Below, piece by piece: positions 8,961 to 18,233 of a DNA stretch of 64,000 nt. The notes under the pieces were generated by a model. It saw only the letters and a list, made by a program, of their open reading frames with translations, was not told where the DNA came from and did no database searches. Made by a program: the position numbers and the translations under genes. Source of the stretch: Nitrospirota bacterium (GTDB lineage Bacteria > JACPQY01); assembly GCA_016180645.1 (NCBI GenBank), contig JACPAV010000011.1:94398-158397 (forward strand), given 5' to 3'. Position 1 is the stretch's first letter. Each line of letters opens with the position of its first letter.

Positions 8961-10141
8961 CCAAGCGCACCGCTCTCTCCGCCCGCGAGATCGACACCCT
9001 GCTCGATGCCCGGCTCCAGGCACGAAGCCGGCAGTTCCGTTCAAAACTCGATGAGACCCTCAACCGTATCCAGAAGAAGATCGATCGGCCACCTTCCTGG
9101 GCCAAAGGAGGGATGCAGTCCTTGGAGGAGTTGGAGAGCGATCTTGCGGTGCTCCGGAAATTTGTTTCGTCGGACGGTCAGGGTCACATCCCAGCGCCGG
9201 GCCCGCAGCGGCCAGCCTCCCTTCCCAGGGATGAGCGCCCGGCAACTCGTACCGGCGAACCGGCAGAACCCACCAAGACTCGTCCCGATCTATCCCTGAT
9301 CGACCGTGCCCTTCAATCGTTCTACCGCCTGCGCATGATTCTCCGGTCGGAGCAGGTGGACGAGTACGGACTCGACCCCGTGTTCTTCGATTTCGTCAAA
9401 CCCATCGTCGAATTCTTCTACCGGAAATATTTCCGCGTGGACGTCAAAGGGCTTGAGCATGTTCCTTCCGAGGGTCGGGGGCTTCTCGTCGGAAACCATT
9501 CGGGGGTCCTGCCCTACGACGGGATGATGGTGTGCGCCGCCGTCATGTTCGACCATCCCAGCGGGCGCATTCCGAGATTCCTGGCGGAGGACATGTTCAG
9601 CAACTACCCGATCCTCTCGCCCATGATGACGAAAGGCGGCACCGTCCGCGCGTGCCAGGAAAACGCCGAACGCCTGCTCCGCAACGATCAGCTCGTGGCC
9701 GTCTTCCCCGAGGGAGTCAAAGGCATCGGCAAGCTTTATCGCGAGCGGTATCACCTTCAGCGGTTCGGCCGGGGCGGATTCATTCGCCTGGCGCTCCGCA
9801 CACGGGCGCCTTTGATCCCCGTGGCGGTCGTCGGCGCCGAGGAAAGCATGCCCATGATCGCCAAATCCGACCTCCTCGCGCGGATCATCGGCATCCCCTA
9901 CTTCCCCATCACGCCGAACATGCTGTTTCTGACCCCGTTGCTGGGGCCGACCGGAGGGCTCGTCCCCTTCCCCACCAAGTGGACCATTGAGTTCGGTGAA
10001 CCGATCCTTCTTCCATCCAACGTCCTCGGGGCGCCGGACGAAGACTTGAAGGTCAATCTCTACAAAGAAGATATTCGGGACCGACTTCAGGAGATGATCA
10101 ACGGACTTGTGAAGAAAAGAAAATCGGTCTGGTGGGGCTAG
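8957..10141 (+). CDS. Lysophospholipid acyltransferase (PlsC/MGAT-like)
   Basis: 394 aa, GTG start overlapping trpG. Residues 1-115 are a charged, Pro-rich, probably partly coiled region without a recognised domain. The acyltransferase domain (about 150-390) has [10 protein letters not shown] (catalytic His and Asp in the longer H-x6-D spacing typical of MGAT-like members rather than the NHxxxxD of PlsC), [17 protein letters not shown] and PVAVVGAEE. It is likely to acylate a lysolipid or diacylglycerol at the inner membrane, but the substrate is unknown. Coupling to trpG looks incidental. The gene ends 5 bases before a convergent gene on the minus strand. Confidence 0.82.
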
Positions 10142-10146
10142 AAATC

Positions 10147-11622
10147 CTACTCGTCGAAGGTCCTATGAGGCAGTTCGGTGCGCCACCACGGCTTCCCGCC
10201 CTGCATGCGTTCAACGATCAGGTCGGCGCGAGAGACATTGTAGCGCATCAGGATGGCGGGTCCCGTGTATTGAAACAAAGCCACCGTCGCCAGAGTTGCC
10301 GCATTGGATTGACTCTGAAGCGGTCGCCCGAGGAGGAAAAAGGCTCCCCCACCGAGCGGCAAAACGATGGCAAGAACTTTCGAGACGGTCGCCAGACGAA
10401 GAGAATATCCATTCCCGTTCGGCCTTGTCCATGTATATTCGTAGCAGGCAACGATCAGTCCGGAGAGAAAGACTTGGAGGTACCCGAACGACCCCATGTG
10501 CCCCACAACGAAGAACAGTAATGCAGGAGTGAACCACAAGATGTAGAAGACCGGCTTCGTCCAATCTCCTCCCCGGCGGAGCGGTTCGTCGGGTCGGGCC
10601 GGCGTTGCGCTCGACCTGCGGCTGACAGGAATGCGCGTGAACAGCATGAAAAGGAAGGGGAGGAGCACCGGAGCGGAGACCCCCGCGTAGAAACCAACCT
10701 TGAGAATTTGATAGGCCGCGATTCGAAGGGCGTGCCTCAGCGACGGATCCGCCCACCTCTCACGACGCGGGAAAAGGTGCGTACCCAGCCGATCATCCAC
10801 ATACACCGCCACCTCAATGAAGGGCCAGTGATAACCCATCCCCTTCACATTCGCGTATGGGCCGGGGACGATCTTGAGAAGAGTGGCCGGATCATAGTTG
10901 CCGGCCAGTCCCGCCTGAAATTCAAATGACTGCCCCCCTCCATGTTTCATGAGGAAGTGGTGGTTGCCGTAGACCCATGGGGCGATCAGGGCCGCGGCCA
11001 AAATACCGTTCACCCCCAGAACCCTCCATCGAGGTCGGACGTGCAGGCAGCAGTACAGCCACAAAGGGGCGAGAAAGACCGTCGTCGTGGGACGAATAGC
11101 GCCGCCGAGACCCCATGCCGCGGTCAGGGCGACGGCGTCACGCCAGGTCCGTTTCCGGAGCGTACGGAACGCGAGGAAGCCAACCGCGGTGGCAAAAAAT
11201 CCCTCCACGGCGTAGCTGAGACCGACGGTGCTATAGTAGAGAGTGTTGATACTGAGCGAGTAGGCAGCCGTCGAGAGGAAGGCCCGTTTCCAATCCATCC
11301 CGACGCTCCGGGCGAGCCGCCAACAGAGGGCGATGGATCCCATCGTGGAAAGGAAGGAAACCAGCACCATGGAAAATATCCGCTTTCCGGTCAGGCAATG
11401 GGCGATGGATGTCAACGTACAATAGCCGATGAACCCCGGCGGGTGCGCAACTCCCGGTCCCGGGCAGCCCGTGCACCCCGCATATCCCAAAGAATCCAAA
11501 TGGAACAGCCGATCGGCCCAGAAAGGCAGTCGGAGAACCGCCGATGAGATCAGCAGAACCGCCAAGCCCCCCAGCGGGTACCAGGAAGGCGAGGGACGCT
11601 CCTCGCCGCGATCCAACGTCAA
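10147..11622 (-). CDS. Multi-spanning membrane protein, DUF2723/GT-C glycosyltransferase-like
   Basis: 491 aa with roughly ten hydrophobic segments. The first periplasmic loop has LDSLGYAG and then AHPPGFIG. HPPG is the hallmark of DUF2723 proteins and the region resembles GT-C enzymes that use lipid-linked sugars. SIRPTT-like GGAIRPTTTVFL also fits. It lies downstream of phaR on the same strand, with the phaR stop overlapping its start by 4 bases. Role in protein or envelope glycosylation is inference from the fold family. Confidence 0.6.
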   Translation of the reverse strand: MTLDRGEERPSPSWYPLGGLAVLLISSAVLRLPFWADRLFHLDSLGYAGCTGCPGPGVAHPPGFIGYCTLTSIAHCLTGKRIFSMVLVSFLSTMGSIALCWRLARSVGMDWKRAFLSTAAYSLSINTLYYSTVGLSYAVEGFFATAVGFLAFRTLRKRTWRDAVALTAAWGLGGAIRPTTTVFLAPLWLYCCLHVRPRWRVLGVNGILAAALIAPWVYGNHHFLMKHGGGQSFEFQAGLAGNYDPATLLKIVPGPYANVKGMGYHWPFIEVAVYVDDRLGTHLFPRRERWADPSLRHALRIAAYQILKVGFYAGVSAPVLLPFLFMLFTRIPVSRRSSATPARPDEPLRRGGDWTKPVFYILWFTPALLFFVVGHMGSFGYLQVFLSGLIVACYEYTWTRPNGNGYSLRLATVSKVLAIVLPLGGGAFFLLGRPLQSQSNAATLATVALFQYTGPAILMRYNVSRADLIVERMQGGKPWWRTELPHRTFDE

Positions 11623-12251
11623 TACTTCCGGCGTCTATGGTCCAACCGACGGATGAGCTCGTCGACCCGTCGGCGCAGGGCTTCGACGTCTCTCTTCGTG
11701 GGGATATTGAGGCGGGCGAGGGCGTTCTTCATGCTGACGTCGATGCGCTTTTGAATTTCATCCACGCTCCGGCGGGACACCTTGAGGACTCCCTGGATGA
11801 ATCGCCTGCCGTCCTCGGAGGTGATCTGACCCCGCTTGATCAGCTTCTCGATGTGTTTCTCCAACTCCTCCCGACCGGGAAACAGGAGCTGGCCGCTGGG
11901 CGTCAGATATTCCTCCAGCAACTCCCTGAACCGCGCCGTGCTCTCCTGGAACCGCTCGCCCACTTTGGTGTGCGCGAAGGACTGGATCAGGCCCCTGAGA
12001 GGTTGGATGGGCAGCAAGCTCTTCTTCTTTTTCTGCTCCTCATAGATCACTTGAGTGAGGATGACGGACGTCAGGTCTTCGTCGGTATCGTTGTCGATGA
12101 TCCGGATCTCCTGCCCTTCGCGAATGAGGTCCGCAATTTCGTCCAGCTTGATGTACTTGCTTCTCGACGTGTCGTAGAGCTTGCGATTGGGATATCGCTT
12201 GATGATCCTTGCCTCTTCCTCCTGCGTTTCTTTCGGTGCCGTCGTCTTCAT
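11619..12251 (-). CDS. phaR: Polyhydroxyalkanoate synthesis regulator PhaR-like
   Basis: 210 aa from the ATG at 12251; an alternative ATG lies at 12272. The N-terminal domain IIKRYPNRKLYDTSRSKYI with LDEIADLIREG is the PHB/PHA accumulation regulator DNA-binding domain, followed by DLTSVILTQVIYEEQ. The remainder is helical and charged (ELEKHIEKLIKRG, RRRVDELIRRL), like phasin-associated or PhaR C-terminal regions. PhaR represses phasin genes and binds PHA granules in other bacteria. No phaC or phasin gene is nearby, so the role in PHA metabolism here is family-based. Confidence 0.85.
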   Translation of the reverse strand: MKTTAPKETQEEEARIIKRYPNRKLYDTSRSKYIKLDEIADLIREGQEIRIIDNDTDEDLTSVILTQVIYEEQKKKKSLLPIQPLRGLIQSFAHTKVGERFQESTARFRELLEEYLTPSGQLLFPGREELEKHIEKLIKRGQITSEDGRRFIQGVLKVSRRSVDEIQKRIDVSMKNALARLNIPTKRDVEALRRRVDELIRRLDHRRRKY

Positions 12252-12363
12252 ATCCCGTAGGGCGCATAACACGCATGCCGCAGTGTGTCAAATGTCGTAC
12301 GGAAAAAATCGGCCTCGAAAAGAGATGTTGACAAACAGGCAGAACTTCCTAAGATACCTCGCT

Positions 12364-13380
12364 ATGCTCCGAATTCCGAAATATTCCACCTGCTTTGCAC
12401 TGATGCTGCTCGCTTCTTCGGCCTCGGCCCAACCCCAAGGCTCATACGTGTTGAAAGTCGGCACCCTCGCCCCGAAGGGCTCGACGTGGGAACGCGTTGT
12501 GGCAGATTCGTTCAATGAAATCAACCAGTTGACCAGCGGGAAGATGAAGTTTCAGATGTACGCAGGCGGCGTGCTCGGTGACGAAAAGGACATGGTTCGA
12601 AAAATGAGAATCGGACAGTTGGACGGCGGGGGATTCACCGTTCTGGGCGCGGAGGAAATCGCCCCGGAAGTTTCGATCCTCGAACTTCCCTTCCTGTTCA
12701 ATTCACTCCAAGAGGTCGATCAGGTGAGGGCGTTCATGAAGGAAGAACTCGGCAAGCTGTTTCTGGAGCGCGGGTTCATCCTGCTCAGTCTGATCGATCA
12801 AGCCGGGTTCATCCAAGCCTACTCGAAGGAGAAAGTGACGAACCTTGCGGACATTCGCCGGCAGAAGCCGTGGGTATGGGCCGGCGCCAAGGTCCACTAC
12901 GAAACCTGGAAAGCGATGGACATCAATCCCACGCCTCTGCCGGTGCCGGAGGTTCTCTCAGGCCTTCAAACCGGGCTGGTGAATTTCATCACGACCACGC
13001 CTCTCGCGTGTGTCGCCCTTCAGTGGTACACGCAGGTCAAGTATGTGTTCAAAGTCGATCTGCGTTATGAACCTGGGGTGGTGGTCATTGCGAAGAAACC
13101 CTTCGATGCCCTCCCGAAGGAGTACCGGGACATCATCCTTCAGGTCAACGCGAAGTATCAACCTTCCATCATTCAGGTGGCTCGCGAGGACGACGAAAAA
13201 GCCCTCTTCGGCATGCGGAAGAAAGGGATTGGAATCGTGATCCCCACCAAGGAAGCACGGGACGAAATGATCAAGCTGACGAAGAATTCAGTCCCGGAAG
13301 CGCTGATTCGCGACAAGTTCTTCACCCGCGAGCTGTACGAGAAGGTTCTGACCCGGCTGTCGCGGCCCATGGGGGGCTGA
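12364..13380 (+). CDS. dctP: TRAP transporter substrate-binding protein (DctP family)
   Basis: 338 aa. I chose the ATG at 12364 because it opens a signal peptide (LRIPKYSTCFALMLLASSASA/QPQG). An earlier ATG at 12325 would overlap TTGACA at 12328 with a TAAGAT-like -10 sixteen bases on, which may be this gene's promoter. The mature protein is a full DctP fold: LKVGTLAPKGSTWERV, GGVLGDEKDMVRKMRIGQLDG, then QTGLVNFITTTPL. It captures an organic acid or similar solute in the periplasm. No DctQ or DctM membrane gene follows, which is unusual. Confidence 0.88.
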   Translation: MLRIPKYSTCFALMLLASSASAQPQGSYVLKVGTLAPKGSTWERVVADSFNEINQLTSGKMKFQMYAGGVLGDEKDMVRKMRIGQLDGGGFTVLGAEEIAPEVSILELPFLFNSLQEVDQVRAFMKEELGKLFLERGFILLSLIDQAGFIQAYSKEKVTNLADIRRQKPWVWAGAKVHYETWKAMDINPTPLPVPEVLSGLQTGLVNFITTTPLACVALQWYTQVKYVFKVDLRYEPGVVVIAKKPFDALPKEYRDIILQVNAKYQPSIIQVAREDDEKALFGMRKKGIGIVIPTKEARDEMIKLTKNSVPEALIRDKFFTRELYEKVLTRLSRPMGG

Positions 13381-13410
13381 GCTACGCCCGATTCGCTCCG
13401 GCGCTGGTAC

Positions 13411-13578
13411 TTGACGCCGATCGGGCGCGTGGTCCGGGCCGCTTTGGGCCTCCCCTTCCTCGGGTTCGCGATCTATCTGGTCCGGCTCGACGGAATCGCC
13501 TTCACTCTGCTCGCGATTCTTCCCTTGTTGGTGGGGCTTTCTCTTCCCGCGGCCGCTCTCGTTCAGGAACCCGACTGA
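13411..13578 (+). CDS. Possible small membrane protein downstream of dctP
   Basis: 55 aa if it begins at TTG 13411 in the dctP frame after its stop. It reads TPIGRVVRAALGLPFLG, then two hydrophobic segments with an intervening VRLDG loop, ending LVQEPD. The layout is like the short two-helix DUF2892/YgaP-type proteins. There is no good ribosome site and no ATG, so it may be a remnant rather than a gene. After its stop the same frame continues DVVVIPN for 17 codons before another stop. Confidence 0.3.
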   Translation: MTPIGRVVRAALGLPFLGFAIYLVRLDGIAFTLLAILPLLVGLSLPAAALVQEPD

Positions 13579-13865
13579 GACGTCGTCGTCATCCCCAACC
13601 GGGTGTTGGGAAAGAAATGGTCGTTCCCCTGAATTCTCTCCTGGTCATCGGTCGATGACGGATTGAAGCGCCGCCGCGCCCGGAAGCAGCTTCCCTCGCC
13701 CAAGTAGTCGCGCGCGCGTCCGCCGCGGCCGGGGTCGGCCGGGGTCGTTCTTTTCAGTCAACATCGCTGGTCAGCCGGGGTCAGGTAGCATGAACGGCGG
13801 CGACCTCCTTCGGGTATGATTCGTGCCGTCTGCCTGAAACTGCGCGGGTTCGTCGAGCCGCGCTA
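13579..13865. other. Non-coding stretch without recognised genes
   Basis: Very GC-rich sequence with short CGCCGCGCC/CGCGCGCGTCC runs and a duplicated CCGGGGTCGGCCGGGGTCG near 13728-13746. I found no convincing gene, RNA or terminator here. Confidence 0.5.
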
Positions 13866-13989
13866 GGTTCTGTTTGAAAACGTATCGCGGACCCTAAAGG
13901 GCCCGCTACGGATGTTCGCGATTTCCTCTGTAGCGGAGCCTTCAGGCTCCGCAGGCGAAGCCATGCACGGGCAGTTTTCAAACAGAGCC
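13866..13989. mobile_element. 124-bp element with 16-bp terminal inverted repeats
   Basis: The left end GGTTCTGTTTGAAAAC (13866-13881) and right end GTTTTCAAACAGAGCC (13974-13989) are inverted repeats matching at 15 of 16 positions. Inside are two smaller hairpins built on GACCCTAAAGGGCCCGC and GCGGAGCCTTCAGGCTCCGC, the same type of stem as the dispersed repeats at 18221, 45021, 48564 and 52173. This is the build of a small non-autonomous element (MITE/REP-like). No clear target duplication was seen. Confidence 0.55.
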
Positions 13990-14048
13990 CAATCGCGCAA
14001 TCGTCTGGGCCGACCTCCATTGCCTCCCCCTCAAGCGGCGGTCACGGG

Positions 14049-15839
14049 TCACAAATCCGCGATGGCGTCGAAGTAGGCGAGGATGGCGTTGAGGGGACCG
14101 AGGCTGGCCGGGCAGAAGCCCTCGGCGTCAACTTCGCAGATGGAAACGATTTCGCCGAAGACGGAGCCGAATGAACCCGGGGCGATGAATAACATCCCGC
14201 CGAACGTCGGATCGCGGAAGGCGTAGTACGGCACGAGTTCGGATGGATCGCCCGAGGAGGGTGAGATCCCGTCAGCGGGGAGTTCGTATCGTACGCCGTC
14301 CACTTCCAAGCCCTGGAAATGCGGCGCATCCCCCACTTTCAAAGATTCGAAGAATTCCGGCGTCACCCGGATGGTCGCCAGGATCTCGTTGCTTTCCGCA
14401 ATCTCCCCTTCCACCGCCAGGACGATCGACCCCTTCGACTCGTACCGGACGGGGAGCAGGTCCCGTGCGGACACGGGCTTGCGAAAAAGAGCGCCCAGAT
14501 CGACCGCCATGAAGTCCGTGAGTGGGTTGAGTCCCATGAAGGCCAGGGGAATGTTGAGGTCTGCCATCGTGACGCGCGTCAGAGGTTCCCCCTGGATCGA
14601 TGCGCGCACTTTTTCCAAGAACATCGGCAGTGCGTTCATGTTTCCCAGGAGTTCGGCGGACAATCGTATATTCCCCACACCGGGGAGTTTGAGGAGGTCG
14701 CCTTCGTCAACGCGGCCGCTGGCATTGACGTCGATCACCGCGATCGGACGCGGCGGATCCGAAACCGTCGTGAGTCCCGCGTTCAGGCCATCCACGAAGA
14801 CCCGTCCATCCGCTCCGAGAAGCGCGTCCATCGCCTGAATCCAAATCCGTCGCGCCGAAGCGAATCGCACGGGGGTTTCCAGCGTCAGGAGTTGCGGATT
14901 CCGCTCCAGCACGGCGCCCAGCCCGCGGACTTTCGCGATGTCGCCCGGTTCCTGGAAGCTCACGGCCGAAAGGGCATCCAGAAAAGCCGGATCCAGCGGC
15001 ACGTCCAGATTGTGAGCCATGACCATTTGGACGACACCGTCGAGAAGACCCACGATGGCCGAAAGAAATCGCACCTCCAGCGCCTGGTAGTCGCCGGAGA
15101 GATCGAACACCAAATCGCCCGCATCCCCTAACTGGAGCTGGAGTTTCGGCACATGAAATTGGAGCGAGTCGATCTCTTTCAATCCGAACAGGCGCCTTCT
15201 TGCGTCCATCAGGCCCGCGACCAGGTTCTCGGCGATGGATCGGATTCCCGCGCTCCCCTGCCTCCTTGGGGCTGACAGGATCGGCTCAGCCAGAGCAAAG
15301 GCAGTGGAGATCCTCGCGATGGCGATCCCGGCTCTCGCCTTCTCCCTCTCCGTTTCCACGAAGTCCAGTGCATCCGATGATAGAGCCGTTTGGAAGGCCC
15401 GCACGGCCGAGGTAGGATCGCCCTCGATCAGGGTGAATCCTTCCTCGACATTTCTCCGCGCGGCATCGGCCGCGAGGGATTGGCGAATCCAAACCATGCC
15501 CTGTTCATCCGCGGCGTCCCAATGCACGGTGCAGAATACGGGATACTCGCCGGGAGGCGGAGAAGGAATCGACACGGACTGCCCGGCTTCCATTACTCCT
15601 GTATCGAAACTGCGATCGGCAGCCGTAACCGAATGCGCCGCGCCCGCTTCGTTTTTCAGAACCAGAGGTGCGGCGGTTTCCGTTGAGAGGAATGAGAAAG
15701 ACTGAGCCGCGGGTGGTTCAGGGGTGATGGTGGGTTCCGAGTTGCTGCAAGAAACGAAAAGGGCCGCAAAGCTTCCCAGAATCAGGGATGGGACGGAAAA
15801 CAGCGCTCGGCCGGAAATTTTCGAGAAACGGATGGAGAT
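14049..15839 (-). CDS. Cupredoxin-domain lipoprotein with helical and EF-hand-like regions; start codon non-standard
   Basis: Coding signal runs well beyond the first ATG (15593). Upstream in frame lies a textbook lipoprotein signal: basic KISGR, a hydrophobic core, then LFVSC with the Cys codon at 15747-15749. No ATG, GTG or TTG occurs in this frame between the stop at 15882 and the signal, so the start at 15839 (ATC) is a guess; CTG 15803 is another option. The restored N-terminus forms a plastocyanin-like domain: LVLKNEAGAAHSVTA (His ligand), then PGEYPVFCTVHWD and GMVWI (Cys, His, Met ligands). After it come a TPR-like helical segment and DVNASGRVDEGDLL, which is EF-hand/dockerin-like. 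Outer-membrane anchored copper protein is inferred. Confidence 0.72.
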   Translation of the reverse strand: MSIRFSKISGRALFSVPSLILGSFAALFVSCSNSEPTITPEPPAAQSFSFLSTETAAPLVLKNEAGAAHSVTAADRSFDTGVMEAGQSVSIPSPPPGEYPVFCTVHWDAADEQGMVWIRQSLAADAARRNVEEGFTLIEGDPTSAVRAFQTALSSDALDFVETEREKARAGIAIARISTAFALAEPILSAPRRQGSAGIRSIAENLVAGLMDARRRLFGLKEIDSLQFHVPKLQLQLGDAGDLVFDLSGDYQALEVRFLSAIVGLLDGVVQMVMAHNLDVPLDPAFLDALSAVSFQEPGDIAKVRGLGAVLERNPQLLTLETPVRFASARRIWIQAMDALLGADGRVFVDGLNAGLTTVSDPPRPIAVIDVNASGRVDEGDLLKLPGVGNIRLSAELLGNMNALPMFLEKVRASIQGEPLTRVTMADLNIPLAFMGLNPLTDFMAVDLGALFRKPVSARDLLPVRYESKGSIVLAVEGEIAESNEILATIRVTPEFFESLKVGDAPHFQGLEVDGVRYELPADGISPSSGDPSELVPYYAFRDPTFGGMLFIAPGSFGSVFGEIVSICEVDAEGFCPASLGPLNAILAYFDAIADL

Positions 15840-15840
15840 G

Positions 15841-17139
15841 CTACCCGATCCGGCGGCGTGCCAGGAACCCGGCCAAGAGGATCAATCCCACCATGGAGCC
15901 CGCCATCGAGCCGCCGGTCGATCCAAAGCCGACTTGCGTGCATCCTCCGCCACCCCCGCCGCCGCCGGAGCCGCAGGCGGGGAGAGGATCTCCGGAGTTA
16001 AACATGCCGTCGTTGGATGTTGCGTCCACGCTGAAGGAATCGATGGTCGTGCCGTCCGGTTGGTAGGCCTTCGCCGTAACAACATTCCCAGATACCTGAA
16101 CATATAAGTGGTTAAGCGTCTTTCTTGAAGTAACACTGTAAGAACATAAGCCCACGTCCCGAAGCGGCGCGCCGCCGCCCCCGCTGACTACGTAGGTCAC
16201 ACCGTTGATCGATTTCGTGCGCTCATAGTTGTGATCGTGGCCGTTGAATACCAGGTCCACGCCATGTTTCTGGAAGAGCGGCACGAGGTCCTGTTTCACG
16301 CCGCTGTCCTCACCGTGGTACCCCGAACTGAACGGTGGCTTGTGGAAGAAAACGAACAACGGACCCTTCCCCGCGCTGGCGGCCAGATCATTGTTGAGAA
16401 AAGCGTACTGGCTGCCGCCGGAGGCGAAATTCTGCTCCGTATTCACCGAAACAAAATGAGCGTTTCCGTAGTTGAAAGAGTACCAATCTTCCGTCCCGGA
16501 CGCTGCGGTGGGCGTCACGAAGAACTTGCCGTAGAGGGACCCCGTGTCGTGGTTCCCCATCGTCGGAAACAGAGGCGATTTGCCGATCAGCGTCCGCTCG
16601 ATGTCGAAAAAGTTCTGCCAATCGCCCGAGGACGTTCCGGTGGCCACGAAATCAGCCGAGTTCACAAGAAAGTCTGGCGACTGCCCGACGATCGCGTCGA
16701 CCACCTTCTGATGATCGGAGTTCGAGCCGCCCGACTCGAAAATCGTTCCCTTGCGGTTGTCGCCGTAGACGACGAAGGAGAACGATTCGCCGGAAGCCGG
16801 CGCCGTGAAGAAGGTAAGATCGCTGCTCGCATCGCCCGAGGACGTGGTGACCTTGTAGTGGTACAAACTCGATGGAGCCAAGCCCGCAAGGCCCACTTCG
16901 ATGACATCATTGTTGCTCACATCCGAAGCGGTCGCTGATTTTCCATACAAAGTATCGAGGCCGTAATTCACGGTGGCCGAGGACGCCCCCGATTCAACCA
17001 CCACCACAACGGACGAGGAATTCACCGATTGGAGATACGGGCCCTTGCTGATGGCGCCCCATGCCACGAACGGAGTGAGAATACTGACCGCGGCCCCCAA
17101 ACCTGCCGATGTAATCAGTCGAAACGATGCGATACGCAT
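15841..17139 (-). CDS. Secreted metallophosphoesterase with N-terminal Fn3-like domain and sorting tail
   Basis: 432 aa from ATG 17139, which has AGGAG about 8 bases upstream and opens the signal peptide MRIASFRLITSAGLG to about VAWGAIS. Residues 25-115 form a fibronectin-III-like domain as in purple acid phosphatases (SSLYHYKV). The catalytic domain follows: VVYGDNRKG, NSADFVATG, PTMGNHDTG, FFHKPPFSSG and NGHDHNYERT, giving the Asp, Asn and His metal ligands. The C-terminus is SGGGGGGGGCTQV, a hydrophobic helix and ARRRIG, the same sorting-tail type as in the protein at 2709-3857. Likely surface-anchored phosphatase or nucleotidase. Confidence 0.88.
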   Translation of the reverse strand: MRIASFRLITSAGLGAAVSILTPFVAWGAISKGPYLQSVNSSSVVVVVESGASSATVNYGLDTLYGKSATASDVSNNDVIEVGLAGLAPSSLYHYKVTTSSGDASSDLTFFTAPASGESFSFVVYGDNRKGTIFESGGSNSDHQKVVDAIVGQSPDFLVNSADFVATGTSSGDWQNFFDIERTLIGKSPLFPTMGNHDTGSLYGKFFVTPTAASGTEDWYSFNYGNAHFVSVNTEQNFASGGSQYAFLNNDLAASAGKGPLFVFFHKPPFSSGYHGEDSGVKQDLVPLFQKHGVDLVFNGHDHNYERTKSINGVTYVVSGGGGAPLRDVGLCSYSVTSRKTLNHLYVQVSGNVVTAKAYQPDGTTIDSFSVDATSNDGMFNSGDPLPACGSGGGGGGGGCTQVGFGSTGGSMAGSMVGLILLAGFLARRRIG

Positions 17140-17315
17140 GCTTGGCTCCTTTCTAACAATCGAGGGGAAGCAAGTCAAGGACCAACATCGGATTCGACGC
17201 ACGGGATCTTATGCGTTATCAACACATTGTCCGCAGGTCGGCCCAAGTCCCGCCTCGTGCATGTCAGAAATGACACTCTTTCTCCTTGACACACCACCCT
17301 TCTCCGGACTATCCG

Positions 17316-18233
17316 ATGGAGATGCCCAAAGCCGCCAGAAAGAAAATCGGGAAGGTCGTTCTCGTCACGGGCACCTCCAGCGGGTTCGGACTGCTTGCCG
17401 CCATTGCGTTGGCGCGGCGCGGACACTGGGTCTTCGCTTCGATGCGCAATCCATCCAAGGCTGAGGCGCTCCGGGACGCCGCCACCCAGGCGGGGATCAA
17501 GATTGAAGAGAACGCCCCTCCACTGACCCTCGTTCCCCTCGACGTAACGCGAAACGATTCCATTCATCGCGCCGTGCACGATATCCTCGGCCGGGTGCAT
17601 CGGCTGGACGTGGTCATCAACAATGCCGGAATCGGCCTCGGCGGCTTTTTCGAGGACATGGACGAAGCCGATCTGCGGGATGTGATGGAGACCAATTTCT
17701 TCGGCGCGGTGGCCTTGATTCGCGAAGTGGCCCCCATCATGCGCAAGCAGGGTTACGGGCGAATCATCAACGTCACCAGCATCGGCGGGCGCGTTCCTCT
17801 GCCCGGCATGACCGCCTACAGCGCGAGCAAGTTCGCGCTGGAGGGGCTGAGCGAATCGCTCCGTTACGAACTGAAGCCCTTCGGCGTGGAGGTCGTGTTG
17901 GTAGAGCCGGGCACCTTCAAAACGGACATTTTCACTTCCAATCGCCGCATGGCCAGGCACGCCGAGAGTCCGACCAGTCCTTACAAGGCCGTCACCGAAA
18001 AAGTGCTTATGAAGGTTTACGAGCGTGTGGAGAAGCTGGGCGGCGACCCCCAGCGTGTGGCCGATCGGATCGCTCGCGTAGTGGAGGCCCGCTCCACCCG
18101 CCTCCGCTACACCGTGGGGCTGGATGCCAAGACCGAGGCATTTCTCCGGTGGCTCCTCCCATCGTCCGTGCCCGATCTCATTGCCGGGCGGGTTCTACGA
18201 TCGTTTGGTTTGGGAAGAAAGACGCACCCATAA
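17316..18233 (+). CDS. Short-chain dehydrogenase/reductase
   Basis: 305 aa from ATG 17316 (an in-frame TTG lies at 17286). Classical SDR: the cofactor loop VTGTSSGFG, NNAGIGLGG, the catalytic Ser in INVTSIGG, and YSASK with catalytic Tyr and Lys. The PG-motif after it is VEPGTFKTDIF. RNPSKAEAL after strand 2 suggests NADP preference. Substrate is unknown; the longer C-terminus (about 60 residues beyond the core) resembles oxidoreductases acting on steroids or lipids. Its last codons and stop lie inside a palindromic repeat starting at 18221. Confidence 0.85.
   Translation: MEMPKAARKKIGKVVLVTGTSSGFGLLAAIALARRGHWVFASMRNPSKAEALRDAATQAGIKIEENAPPLTLVPLDVTRNDSIHRAVHDILGRVHRLDVVINNAGIGLGGFFEDMDEADLRDVMETNFFGAVALIREVAPIMRKQGYGRIINVTSIGGRVPLPGMTAYSASKFALEGLSESLRYELKPFGVEVVLVEPGTFKTDIFTSNRRMARHAESPTSPYKAVTEKVLMKVYERVEKLGGDPQRVADRIARVVEARSTRLRYTVGLDAKTEAFLRWLLPSSVPDLIAGRVLRSFGLGRKTHP

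Noticed and set aside
13378-13380. dctP stop TGA read as selenocysteine, giving a fusion with the downstream membrane segment
   Set aside because: DctP is already full length and ends normally; a periplasmic protein fused to such helices after a Sec makes no structural sense.
15235-15705. Plus-strand open frame opposite the cupredoxin lipoprotein
   Set aside because: The minus-strand frame has domain, signal peptide and copper ligands; the plus frame has none.
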